A DNA stretch of 9,548 nucleotides from JALOOE01 sp964423545. GTDB taxonomy: Bacteria; Chloroflexota; Anaerolineae; CG2-30-64-16. Position 1 is the stretch's first letter. Each line of letters starts with the position of its first letter. Positions 1 through 8,600 of the stretch are shown here, piece after piece. The notes beneath the pieces are model-generated. The model searched no databases. It was given only the letters and a program-made list of their open reading frames with translations, and was not told where the DNA came from. The stretch spans positions 1-9,548 of the forward strand of contig CAYRFV010000226.1 of the NCBI GenBank assembly GCA_964423545.1, written 5' to 3'. The position numbers were made by a program, and so were the translations under genes.

Positions 1-746
1 ACGCCGAACACCGCGACCGAACCCTCCAGGTTCTCCGGATAGGTGATCGTCGAGCCTTCGACCACCCCAAGCGCGCCGCCCCGGAACCGGATCACAGCGA
101 TGCCGGCGTCCTCGGCCTCCATCCGATGCGCCAGGGTCGCACTGTACGCAAAAACGCTCTCCGGGTCGCCCATCAGCCACTGCAGCGCATCGATGTGATG
201 GATCGACTGATTCATCAGCGCGCCGCCGTCCATCGCCCATGTGCCGTGCCACTCATCCTCATAGTATTCCTGCGGCCGATACCAACGCACCGTCGCATTT
301 CCAAGCAGGAGCCGCCCCAAGCGTCCACCATCCACCAGACGACGCAGATCCTGCATCGGGGGGTTGTAGCGATTCTGCAGCACCACGCACAGTTTTCGTC
401 CGGTCTCCCTTGCGGCGCGGATCATTGCGTCTGCGTCAGTCAGCGAGAGGGCCATCGGCTTCTCGACGATGACATGCTTGCCGGCATGCATGGCCTCAAT
501 CGCCATGCCAGCATGCAAGCCGCTGGGCGTGCAGATACTGACCACATCGATATCGCGACGCGCCAGCAGCCGCTGATAGTCGGTGTACGGTTCGGCGGAG
601 AACTGCCTCGCGAAACGCTGTGCACGCGACTCGCGCACATCAGCCACGGCAGCCAGCGCGGCGCCGGGCAGGTCCATGAGCGACTCTGCGTGGCGAGGCG
701 CCACCCGCCCGCAGCCGATCAATCCGAAGTGCAGTGTGTCCGCCAT
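1..746 (-). CDS. Gfo/Idh/MocA-family NAD(P)-dependent sugar oxidoreductase (C-terminus beyond the left edge)
   Basis: The first 248 residues are visible; the family usually runs to about 330-370. The N-terminus has a Rossmann dinucleotide-binding turn (G8-L-I-G11-C-G13-R-V-A), then the family signature E95-K96-P97, whose Lys is normally catalytic. The start of the C-terminal substrate domain carries GGALMNQSIHHID (174-186), which aligns with the usual G-x-L-x-D-x-G-x-H-x-x-D block, with Asn179 in place of Asp and His183 as the likely active-site His. Residues 144-186 resemble, from memory, WlbA-type enzymes that oxidise C3 of UDP-GlcNAcA before amination, so the aminotransferase in the same operon would fit. 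The specificity is inference: Gfo enzymes also act on inositols and many other sugars. The ATG at 746 follows TAGGAG (751-756). The gene begins 30 nt after the upstream glycosyltransferase and is probably co-transcribed with it. Confidence 0.9.
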   Translation of the reverse strand, partial: MADTLHFGLIGCGRVAPRHAESLMDLPGAALAAVADVRESRAQRFARQFSAEPYTDYQRLLARRDIDVVSICTPSGLHAGMAIEAMHAGKHVIVEKPMALSLTDADAMIRAARETGRKLCVVLQNRYNPPMQDLRRLVDGGRLGRLLLGNATVRWYRPQEYYEDEWHGTWAMDGGALMNQSIHHIDALQWLMGDPESVFAYSATLAHRMEAEDAGIAVIRFRGGALGVVEGSTITYPENLEGSVAVFG

Positions 747-776
747 ATTGCTCCTACAGGTGTCGTGATCGCGTCT

Positions 777-2111
777 TCATGTCCTGACATGCGAGCGTTC
801 CGTTGTGCGGCCGATGTCCGCCAGCCGCTCGAAATGTGCGGCGTAGCGCCGCGCCAGCTGCGGCCAGCCGAGCTCGGTGTCGATCCTGCGCCGGCCTTCC
901 GCACCCATCCTCTCGCGCAGCGCCGCATCACTCGCCAGCAGCGCCAGTGCTTCGGCAAGGGCGGCGTCATCTCCCTCCGGCGTCAACAGGCCGTTGACGC
1001 CATCGCGGATCGCCAGTTCGTTGCCTGCTGCGTTCGTGCCCACGACCGGTTTGGCGCACGACATCGCGTCGAGCACCGTCACATTGAGCCCATCCGCCGG
1101 CCGCGTGACCGACGGCATCACCAGCACATCGGCCATGTTATAGTAGACCCCGATGCGGTCGCTGGGCACGTTGCCGACCCAATGCACCCGCTCACCCAGC
1201 CCCAAGTTGTGGCCCAACGCCTGCCACTCCGTCCACAGGTCTCCTTCGCCGACAAACACGACGTGGATCGGGAACGGCAGACCGCGCAGCGCGCTGTGAG
1301 GATCGGTGATTCGCCGGCTCGCCGGGTCGCCGTCGTGCCATCCCCCTGGCTTCCGGCCGTCCCCTTCCAGCAGCGCCAGGGCTCGCAGCAGCCGGTCGAA
1401 CCCTTTCTTATAGACCATGCGGCCAACACCCAGGAAGATGACGGCATCCGCTGGGATGCCCAGTGAAGCGCGCAGCTCAGTCGCGCCGGCGGGATCAGGG
1501 CACAGCGCGAGCGGATCGACGCCGTACGCAATCAGGTCGAACCTCTCTGCATCGGCTCCGAGCCCGTGAATGGCCACGTCGCGCAGCGCAGTGGAATTGG
1601 CAGTGACCAACCCGGCGGCATCGAAGGCATAGCGCGCCATCCATCGAAACAGCGGGTTCGCGGCGGCGACCGTAGCGTCTGAGCCGGGAATCGAGATGAC
1701 CAGCGGGATGCCGAGACGGCGGGCCGCCACGGCGCCAATGAAGCCGTTGGGAAGCGCCCAATGCGCGTGGAGCACATCGGGTCGCTCACGACCCGCCCAG
1801 GTCATCACCGTGCGTATTCCTGCCATGAACATGCCGGGAGCCAGCAGATAGGCCTGGCGACGCAGAGCCACATCGGCTCGCATGGTGCGCATGTAGCCGA
1901 GCTGGTGCCATGCGGCGCGGGGCGCGTAGCGATACAGCTCGAACGCCACGCGATGATCGGCGGGCGTCCGCGCGTAGGCGGCATCCCAAGGCGCAAGGAT
2001 GGTCACCTGATGCCCCTGGACGACCAGCTCCTCGCTCAAGGCCTCAACGAAGCGTCCAGAGAAATCGCCGCGATAGCGTGGGTAGTTGTGGGTTATAACA
2101 CCGATCTTCAT
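777..2111 (-). CDS. GT4-type (GT-B fold) glycosyltransferase, 444 aa
   Basis: This is a retaining GT-B glycosyltransferase of the group-1/GT4 kind, which moves a sugar from a nucleotide-sugar donor onto a glycan or lipid acceptor at the inner membrane face. The N-terminal domain opens with MKIGVITHNYP and a Gly-rich acceptor loop (R14-G-D-F-S-G), followed by HAHWALPNG (115-123). The C-terminal donor domain has GVGRMVYKKGFD (228-239), where R231 and K236 fit the phosphate-binding pair, then VVFVGEGD (284-291). The family E-x7-E element is here D340-GLNVTVL-D348, with Asp at both positions. A loop of about 25 residues (250-275) precedes the VVFVGEGD strand. No signal peptide or membrane helix is visible. 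The ATG at 2111 was chosen because family homology begins there. An in-frame GTG at 2162 would add 17 basic residues and overlap the upstream stop as GTGA, after AAGGAG spaced only about 3 nt away. Confidence 0.9.
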   Translation of the reverse strand: MKIGVITHNYPRYRGDFSGRFVEALSEELVVQGHQVTILAPWDAAYARTPADHRVAFELYRYAPRAAWHQLGYMRTMRADVALRRQAYLLAPGMFMAGIRTVMTWAGRERPDVLHAHWALPNGFIGAVAARRLGIPLVISIPGSDATVAAANPLFRWMARYAFDAAGLVTANSTALRDVAIHGLGADAERFDLIAYGVDPLALCPDPAGATELRASLGIPADAVIFLGVGRMVYKKGFDRLLRALALLEGDGRKPGGWHDGDPASRRITDPHSALRGLPFPIHVVFVGEGDLWTEWQALGHNLGLGERVHWVGNVPSDRIGVYYNMADVLVMPSVTRPADGLNVTVLDAMSCAKPVVGTNAAGNELAIRDGVNGLLTPEGDDAALAEALALLASDAALRERMGAEGRRRIDTELGWPQLARRYAAHFERLADIGRTTERSHVRT

Positions 2112-2158
2112 GGGGCGGGCCACCCGGCGCGCGGGCGACGCATCGGATCGTCGGCCGT

Positions 2159-3181
2159 TCACCCTCTCCTTCGATCCTCTCGGAGTGACCGTTCCACCTC
2201 GAGCAGCCGCTCGCCCTGTGTGACGACCAATTCGGCGAGGAAGCCAATCAGAAACAGCAGCAGTCCGGCGATGGCCAGCCCTCCCGCAGCCCAGAAGAGC
2301 GGTCGGATCTGTGTTTGGGCGGCCAGCCAGAGCGCAAGCAGGAAGGCATAGGCGGCTGCGCTGACCAACAAGGCGACCAGGCCCAGGCCTCCAAAGAAGC
2401 GCATCGGCGCCGCACTGAAGGTCAGCAGGAACCAGATCACGATGACATCGAGGAAGGAGATCGGGATGCGGCTGAGGCCGAACTTCGAGCGCCCGGCGCG
2501 GCGACGCTGCCACGGCGTCGGCACTTCGCCGATGCGGTAGCCCTGGTGCGCGGCGATATGCAGCAGGAAGCGATGCCAGTCGGAGCGCAGTGGCGGCAGC
2601 GTCTCAATCACCTCACGACGGAATCCTTTGATCCAGTTCATGTCGTGAAGCTGGAGGCCGAACAGCCAGCGCGAGGTTGCGTTATAGATGGCCGAGGCGA
2701 AGACCTTACTCTCCTTCCGGCCCTGGCGCCATCCCGACACCACGTCGTCACCCGCTTCGAGTTTGCGCAGAAGCAACGGGATATCTGTCTCGGGATCCGA
2801 CTCCAGGTCGGCAGGCAGGAACAGGATGAACTCGCCGCGCACCGCCTGGAAGCCGGTTCTCAGGGCCGCGGTGAGACCCTGGTTGCGCCGATGGTGGATG
2901 ACGCGCAGAAACGGGTGCTGCGTGGACAGCTGGTCGGCGATCACGCCAGTGCCATCGGTCGAGCCGTCATCGACGAAAACCAGTTCCCCGCCCTCTCCCG
3001 GCAAAGCAAGGCTGGCGAAAGCACGTCCGACGCGCGCCACCAGCTCAGGGACGTTCTCGACCTCATTTCGCGCCGGAACGAGGATAGAAACACGCGGAGA
3101 AGAGAGGTTGCCGCCGCCCACCGGAACGGGGTCACCGGACCGCTGCTGATCCACTGATTTGGTGGCTTCTGGGTCTAGCAT
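2159..3181 (-). CDS. Polyprenyl-phosphate-type GT2 glycosyltransferase with C-terminal membrane helices, 340 aa
   Basis: This is a GT-A fold family 2 enzyme of the dolichol-phosphate mannosyltransferase/GtrB/ArnC kind. Such enzymes usually transfer a sugar from a nucleotide donor to a polyprenyl phosphate at the cytoplasmic membrane face. Visible elements are SILVPARNE (32-40), VFVDDGSTDGT (68-78), the metal-binding region PADLESDP (123-130, D125-x-E127), SGWRQGRK (149-156), the HDMNWIKGFRREV block (179-191) and a basic RRRAGRSKFG loop (226-235). Hydrophobic helices at about 243-260, 266-289 and 295-318 anchor the C-terminus, which ends in a charged tail. The chosen ATG has no well-spaced Shine-Dalgarno: GAGG sits 1 nt upstream. 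The first 25 or so residues are not conserved, so the start could be one of the later GTG codons. The gene follows the aminotransferase after a 26-nt gap and probably loads the operon's sugar onto a lipid carrier (inference). Confidence 0.9.
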   Translation of the reverse strand: MLDPEATKSVDQQRSGDPVPVGGGNLSSPRVSILVPARNEVENVPELVARVGRAFASLALPGEGGELVFVDDGSTDGTGVIADQLSTQHPFLRVIHHRRNQGLTAALRTGFQAVRGEFILFLPADLESDPETDIPLLLRKLEAGDDVVSGWRQGRKESKVFASAIYNATSRWLFGLQLHDMNWIKGFRREVIETLPPLRSDWHRFLLHIAAHQGYRIGEVPTPWQRRRAGRSKFGLSRIPISFLDVIVIWFLLTFSAAPMRFFGGLGLVALLVSAAAYAFLLALWLAAQTQIRPLFWAAGGLAIAGLLLFLIGFLAELVVTQGERLLEVERSLREDRRRG

Positions 3182-3207
3182 GCCTCATTCGTCTTGGGTC
3201 ATCCGGG

Positions 3208-4311
3208 CTATCCCACGAACGCCCGCACCGCTCCGGCCACACGCGCCTGTTGCTCGGGCGTGATCTCGGCATACATCGGCAGCGAGAGCACCGTGTCGGC
3301 GGCGCCTTCAGCCACCGGGAAGCTGCCGACTCCCAGCCCCATCGAAGCATAGACCGGCTGCAGATGCATCGGAATCGGGTAATGGATCACTGCGCCAATG
3401 CCTGACTGCGCCAGGTGCGCGGCCAGCGCATCGCGACGCGGCGACCGGATGACATAGGAATAATACGAATGACGATTATAGACCCGTTCCGCTGGAGTGA
3501 CAACCTCGCAGTCCGCCAGTAGATCATTGTAGCGCTGCGCGGCAACGCGACGACGCGTCACCCAGCCATCCAGGTACGGCAGTTTGGCGCCCAGGATCGC
3601 CGCCTGCAGAGCATCCAGGCGGTAAGCCCAGCCGAGCTCGACGTGCTCGTATTTCCCCACCCGGCCGTGGTCTCGCAGCCGCCGCACGCGCGCCGCAATC
3701 TCGGGGGACTGGGTCGTGAGCATGCCGCCATCACCGTAACCACCCAGGTTCTTGCTCGGATAGAAGCTAAAGCAGGCGACATCGCCGATTGCGCCGCATT
3801 GGCGCCCGCGATAGAGCGCACCATGCGCCTGGGCTGCGTCCTCGATGACCCACAGACGATGCCGGCGGGCGACATCCATGATCTCATCCATGTCAGCCGC
3901 TTGACCATACAGATGCACGGGTATGATCGCGCGGGTGCGCGGCGTAATGGCAGCCTCGATCCTCGACGGATCGATGTTGCACGTATCGGGCAGAATATCC
4001 ACGAAAACCGGCGTGGCGCCCGCTTGAACAACCGATTCCGCCGTCGCATAGAATGTCAGCGGTGTTGTGATCACCTCATCTCCGGGACCGACGCCGCACG
4101 CCAGCAGCGCAAGGTGCAGCGCCGCCGTGCCTGAGGCGACGCCGACTGCCTCAGCCACACCCAGGTAACTGGCGAATGCCTGCTCGAACGCCAACACCTC
4201 GGGCCCCTGGATGAAGCAAGTGCTCTCCAATACGCGCTGGATCGCAGCATCGATAACGGGCTTGATACTGCGGTACTGCGCTTTCAGATCGGCGACAGGG
4301 ATTTCAATCAC
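3208..4311 (-). CDS. DegT/DnrJ/EryC1/StrS-family PLP sugar aminotransferase, 367 aa
   Basis: This enzyme transaminates a nucleotide-linked keto-sugar, normally using glutamate, to give an amino sugar. The length is typical for the family. The fold-type I landmarks are present: SGTAALHLAL (60-69) for the PLP phosphate, EDAAQAHGA (157-165) with D158 facing the pyridine nitrogen, and FYPSKNLGGYGDGG (183-196) with K187 as the Schiff-base lysine. HYPIPMHLQPVY (310-321) is the conserved block near the C-terminus. The start is GTG, not ATG. It overlaps the stop of the upstream NTPase gene (GTGA, 4308-4311), and AAGGA at 4318-4322 lies 6 nt before it, inside that gene, so translation is probably coupled. 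With the Gfo oxidoreductase it could form a C3 oxidation/amination pair, as WlbA and WlbE do; the actual keto-sugar (C3 or C4) cannot be read from the sequence. Confidence 0.95.
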   Translation of the reverse strand: MIEIPVADLKAQYRSIKPVIDAAIQRVLESTCFIQGPEVLAFEQAFASYLGVAEAVGVASGTAALHLALLACGVGPGDEVITTPLTFYATAESVVQAGATPVFVDILPDTCNIDPSRIEAAITPRTRAIIPVHLYGQAADMDEIMDVARRHRLWVIEDAAQAHGALYRGRQCGAIGDVACFSFYPSKNLGGYGDGGMLTTQSPEIAARVRRLRDHGRVGKYEHVELGWAYRLDALQAAILGAKLPYLDGWVTRRRVAAQRYNDLLADCEVVTPAERVYNRHSYYSYVIRSPRRDALAAHLAQSGIGAVIHYPIPMHLQPVYASMGLGVGSFPVAEGAADTVLSLPMYAEITPEQQARVAGAVRAFVG

Positions 4312-5579
4312 ACGCTTTCCTTGTTCAGCGCGCTCCGCAGCCCTCGGATTTCGTCCTCCGTTTGCCGGATTTCGGCCAGCACCTGCGGGGACGTCTCAAG
4401 CAGATCGCGCGCGCGAATCACTTCCAATTCGATCAGGCGAGAGCGCCGGTCGTTTAGCTGCGCAATCAAGGCACGCTCCCCTGCGCGGCTGCCTCGACCT
4501 GCATCGGTTGCAGGGGACACTCCGGCTGCACCTGCCGCCTGCTCTGCCTTCGTCTGCTCAGCAGTGAGCCAGTTGGCAAGAAACCGATTGCCGATTGCCC
4601 ATCCGCTGCCGTCGCGACGCAGATAGCCCAACGAGCCAAGCTCACTCAGGGGTTGCTGGAGCTGCCGTGCCTCGCCCAGCGCCGCCCCAAGGGACGCCTC
4701 GTCCGCACTCCCGAGCGTGTGCACGGTCAGCACGATGCGTCGCTCGAACTCAGAGAGTGCACTGAGATCGTTCTGAAAGAAACCACCCAGCAGTGGATCG
4801 ACCAACAGGTCAGCTTCCTGAGGAGGCCGAAGCGAGCCGTCAGGCTGGAAGACGCGCGCACACAGCAACTGCAGCAGATAGGGGTGCCGGTTTGTGAGGT
4901 CGCAGAGTGCATCGACCACTTCGGGCTCGGCTTTCACCTGTTCGTCAGCCTGCTCCTGCAGGACGAGGGTGCGGGCGCTCTCGACGTCGAGGCTGCCCAG
5001 CGTCTCCGACATATCGAAACCCGCCAGGAACGGCGACGTCGGCCAGTCGCGGCACACATCGTGCATTTGGAAGATGGAGCGAGTAGAAACCGCCACGACC
5101 CGTTGGCCGACGCCATAGGTCAACTCATGGTGCAGTCGCTGAGCCGGAATTGGCTCAGCGACGGCGATATCGATCAGCACTTCCGTCTCGTCACACAGCA
5201 GCAGCAGATCGCGGCCAGCGCGCAGGGCGGCACGCCGGAGCGCAGGCAGCAGCAGCAAAACGTCCTCTTCGCGCGCCATCTCTGCGGGCAGTCCCAACTC
5301 CAAGACTGCATCCAGCCGCTCCTGAATGGCGTCCACCAGGTAACAGCCCAGCCGCTCGATGCTGCCGCAGCCCTGCATATCCCAGTAGACAGGCAACAGA
5401 CGCGCATCGTCCAGGGCCAACGTCTCTAGTTGGCGCAACAGGGACGTTTTCCCGATGCGCCGATTGCCGAGGACCCAATGGGCGTGGCTCTCGCTGTGCA
5501 GGAGGCGATCCAGCAGATCGCGGCGACCGTAGTGGCGCTTTCCCTGCACATACGGACCGGTGATGTAAGGGTTCCGCAT
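4308..5579 (-). CDS. Soluble STAND/AAA-like P-loop NTPase with probable winged helix and C-terminal helical hairpin, 423 aa
   Basis: This is a signal-transduction-type NTPase; its role is unknown. The order is: leader motif RNPYITG (2-8) and YGRRDLL (17-23); Walker A GNRRIGKTS (38-46); Walker B LLLLCDE (125-131); a sensor-like strand VVAVSTRS (161-168); NRHPYLLQ (230-237), matching the GHP-type motif of STAND NTPases; then a probable winged helix (about 272-340) containing SEFERRIVLTVHTLG and ending SGWAIGNRFLANWL. An Ala/Gly linker (342-368) leads to a charged helical hairpin (369-420) with the central phrase LLETSPQVLAEI. That hairpin resembles, from memory, the short adaptor modules at the ends of chloroflexal and cyanobacterial STAND or TIR proteins. 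There is no membrane segment. The gene starts 30 nt after the membrane sensor, whose NTPase domain has the same leader motif. The ATG follows GGGGGA at a usable distance. Confidence 0.88.
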   Translation of the reverse strand: MRNPYITGPYVQGKRHYGRRDLLDRLLHSESHAHWVLGNRRIGKTSLLRQLETLALDDARLLPVYWDMQGCGSIERLGCYLVDAIQERLDAVLELGLPAEMAREEDVLLLLPALRRAALRAGRDLLLLCDETEVLIDIAVAEPIPAQRLHHELTYGVGQRVVAVSTRSIFQMHDVCRDWPTSPFLAGFDMSETLGSLDVESARTLVLQEQADEQVKAEPEVVDALCDLTNRHPYLLQLLCARVFQPDGSLRPPQEADLLVDPLLGGFFQNDLSALSEFERRIVLTVHTLGSADEASLGAALGEARQLQQPLSELGSLGYLRRDGSGWAIGNRFLANWLTAEQTKAEQAAGAAGVSPATDAGRGSRAGERALIAQLNDRRSRLIELEVIRARDLLETSPQVLAEIRQTEDEIRGLRSALNKESV

Positions 5580-5609
5580 CCGCTTTCGTCCCCCAAAAGG
5601 AGTTCGGCG

Positions 5610-8600
5610 CTATGCCGATGTCGCCGCGTGCGCCCGAGCGAGGATGGCGTCGGCGGCCTGCGCATCCCCCAACGTGATACGCAGCCGGCCCGCGGAGAGC
5701 ATGTGATCCACAGCCTCCAGCGCGAGCTGCTGCAGGCGATGCGGCCGACCTTCGGCGTGCGCTACTACGAAGTCAATGGCTGCAGGGTCCCACTCATACA
5801 CGCCGCGGACCGGCTCGACCAGCAGGTCTCTCGCCTCCTCATCGTCGAACAACGGCAACGGAAACTCGTTGAAGAGATTGTACCATGGGCTCTCGACGCG
5901 ATCCCAGCTCTTGCTGATCTGGATGCCGGCAACGACGGCCCCCAAGGTCTCGGCCAGCGGGCTCATGAAGACGCGACGCAGTTGCAGCTGGATGAGTCGG
6001 TCATAGCTATCGATCACGTCCATCTCATCGATCAGCAACACGATGCGCAGCTGTCGCGGTGCGACCCGGGCTTTAAGCAGACCGACAAGTGCGCTCAGGT
6101 CCGCAGTGAACTCCCGATCAGTATACTCCGAAGGCCCCGCAGAGTGGAAAAACAGATCGGGCGTCTCTCCGGCCAGATATGCCTGTGACACACCCCAGAT
6201 CGCATCCATCATCAGATGGAAGAAGCGCTCCTGCGGTGTGCCTTCCAGATCGACCGACACCGGGACAAAAGCGTATTCAGGGTCCTCGGCGTCGCGCAAC
6301 GCCTGCCCCAATTGATAGAGGACGGTGGTCTTGCCGAGGCGCCGCTCGCCGTAGATCATGATGCTGTTGTGGTGCAGTGCGTTCAGAATCTTACGCAGCA
6401 GATCATCGCGGCCGAAGAACATCTCAGGCGGACGCACCGGTTCGCCGGAAATGTACGGGTTGAAACGGCGTTCCAGCGCTTCGCGGCGCCGCGCCGCCTC
6501 AACCGCTGCACGAGCACGCGCCTGCCGGCGCGCGCTCCAGGTCACGCCCCCGGCTGCCGTCAGCCCGCCGATTGCCAACAGACCGAGCACCACCGTGGCA
6601 AAGAAGATGCCGGCGGAGATGCTGCCGCCGCCCGGCAGCCTGACCACCGGCGGCGCCACGACGCTTACTTCCACCGGTGGCGAGTAGTTGAGCGAGTTGT
6701 CACGCGCCCAGGCACGAAGACGATAGGTTCCTGGCGCCAACGGACGATCGCGCAGCGTCACCTGGCCGCTAGAATGCGCCAGTGGCGCAGGATCGACCCC
6801 CTCCAACTGCGTCAAGAACACGAGTTGCTCAGGGCGCGTCGCCATGTCGCCCCCGGTGAGGCGAATATCCTGGATCCGATCATTCGTGAGCGAGACCGAT
6901 CCGTTGACGGGGGGAATCAGGTTAACCGAATCGATCCGCACCCAGGGCGGCGATGTCTCCGGCGTATAGCGCACGAGGCCTGCCGATGTGCCGATCCACA
7001 CGCTTCCTTGTTGGCCTGGCGCCATCGCGAGCACCTCGGGATTGGGCAGGCCATCGCCGAGATACGTTTGCCAGCTCGTGCCGTCATAGCGGCTGAGTCC
7101 CTGACGCGTGCCCACCCAAACGTTGTCATCCAGGGCCTCAAGTGAGAGGATGCGGGGCGTCGCCAGCGGCGCCTCCACTCGTTCCCACGTCTCGCGGGTC
7201 CGCCTCCACAGCCCATCGTCGTAGGTCGCCAGCCACAAGGCGCCGTCGGCGTCCGTCACCATGCCATTGGTCACCACATTGCCGAATCGGTTGCCCCCCG
7301 GCGCCGACACAGACTCCACCCTGCCGCCAGCCGAACTGAACAGCCCGTCGCGCTCCGTGCCGTACCAGAGCGTCCCATCCCGGCCGCGATGGATGGCGTT
7401 CACACGCTTCCCCGCCAGTTCGGGCATTGTCTGGAACATACCCTGTGCATCCAGTCGGCTGACGCCATTCTGCGTGCCCAGGTGCAACGCGCCCGACGCA
7501 TCCTGGCCAAAGGAGTAGACCGGCAGCCCCACGATACCGGACGAAGGGCCGTAGAAGTACCATTTGCCCGTCGCGGCTCGATAGCCGACGCCGGTGTCGG
7601 TGCTGACCCACACTTGCCCGCGGCTGTCCTGATACAGCGCGATGATCCGGTTATCGGGCAGGCCGGTGGCTTTCGTGATCTGTTGCCATCCTTGCCCGTC
7701 CCAGACCAGCAGTCCGTTCTCATCGGTGCCGACCCAGGTGCGGCCGTCGCTGTCGGTCAGGACTGCGGTCACGCGCTGACCCAGCACTGCTTCATCCGTG
7801 ATAGTCTCCCACACCTGCGCTGCGTAGCGATTAGCCCCGGCCAGCGTACCCACCCACAGGCCGCCATCTCCATCCACGGCGAGTGCGCGCACATAGTCGT
7901 TGATCAATCCACCTGGCTGCCCTCGCAGCCAATCGTCCACCGCGCCGGGCGCCCGGCCGTTCGAGACATGGATCAGCCCCTGTTCAGCGCCGATCCATAG
8001 ACCGTTGCCCCGATCGAGAAGCAGGGCGAAAACCTGCGGCTGCCTGTCGCCTTCATTCAGTCGCACGGGCTGCCAACTCCCCTTCTCGTAGACAAACAAG
8101 CCCTGATCCGTCCCCGCCCAGATACGTCCGCTTTTCTCGGCCAGCAGTGCGAAGACGTTGCCCATCACCGAGTTGGCGCCGGCAAGGTGCTGCCATGCAC
8201 CGGCCGGATCGCGCCGCCACACACCCTGTCCCGCGGTGCCAATCAGAAGCGCACCATCGGACCCTCGCGCAAGGGACCAGATCTCCACGCCGTTCAGTCG
8301 CGCTTCGGGCGAGACGCGATCACCCTCCGCTCGGGCCAATCCACGCGCGGTCCCGACCCACACGCCGCCGCCATCCGCCAGCAGGGCACGCACATCGTTG
8401 TCAGGCAGGCCCTGCAGCGCCGTCCACCGTCGCGTACAGGCGCTGCCGTCTGCGGCGCAGCGCCCCAAGCCTCCCCCGCGGACGCCGAACCAGAGCGATC
8501 CATCGGTCGTCTGCGCAATGGCGCGCACCCGACCCGCAGGCAGACCGTCCCGCTCGCTAATGGAGCGCCAACGCCCATCATAGCGGCTGGCGCCGGTCTC

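Noticed and set aside
126..1466. 446-codon plus-strand open frame
   Set aside because: It lies antisense to the well-supported oxidoreductase and GT4 genes, has no recognisable domain, is unusually rich in Arg, His and Gln, and has no convincing ribosome binding site. It is a shadow of GC-rich codon bias.
2315..3157. 280-codon plus-strand open frame over the GT2 gene
   Set aside because: The GT2 strand shows all family motifs and membrane helices; the opposite frame has low-complexity charged composition and no family features.
4653..5429. 258-codon plus-strand open frame over the soluble NTPase
   Set aside because: Antisense to a gene with intact Walker motifs; no domain or start signal supports it.
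6216..7145. 309-codon plus-strand open frame over the sensor NTPase and Y_Y_Y regions
   Set aside because: Antisense to a continuous multidomain protein; it has Arg/His-rich composition and no family features.
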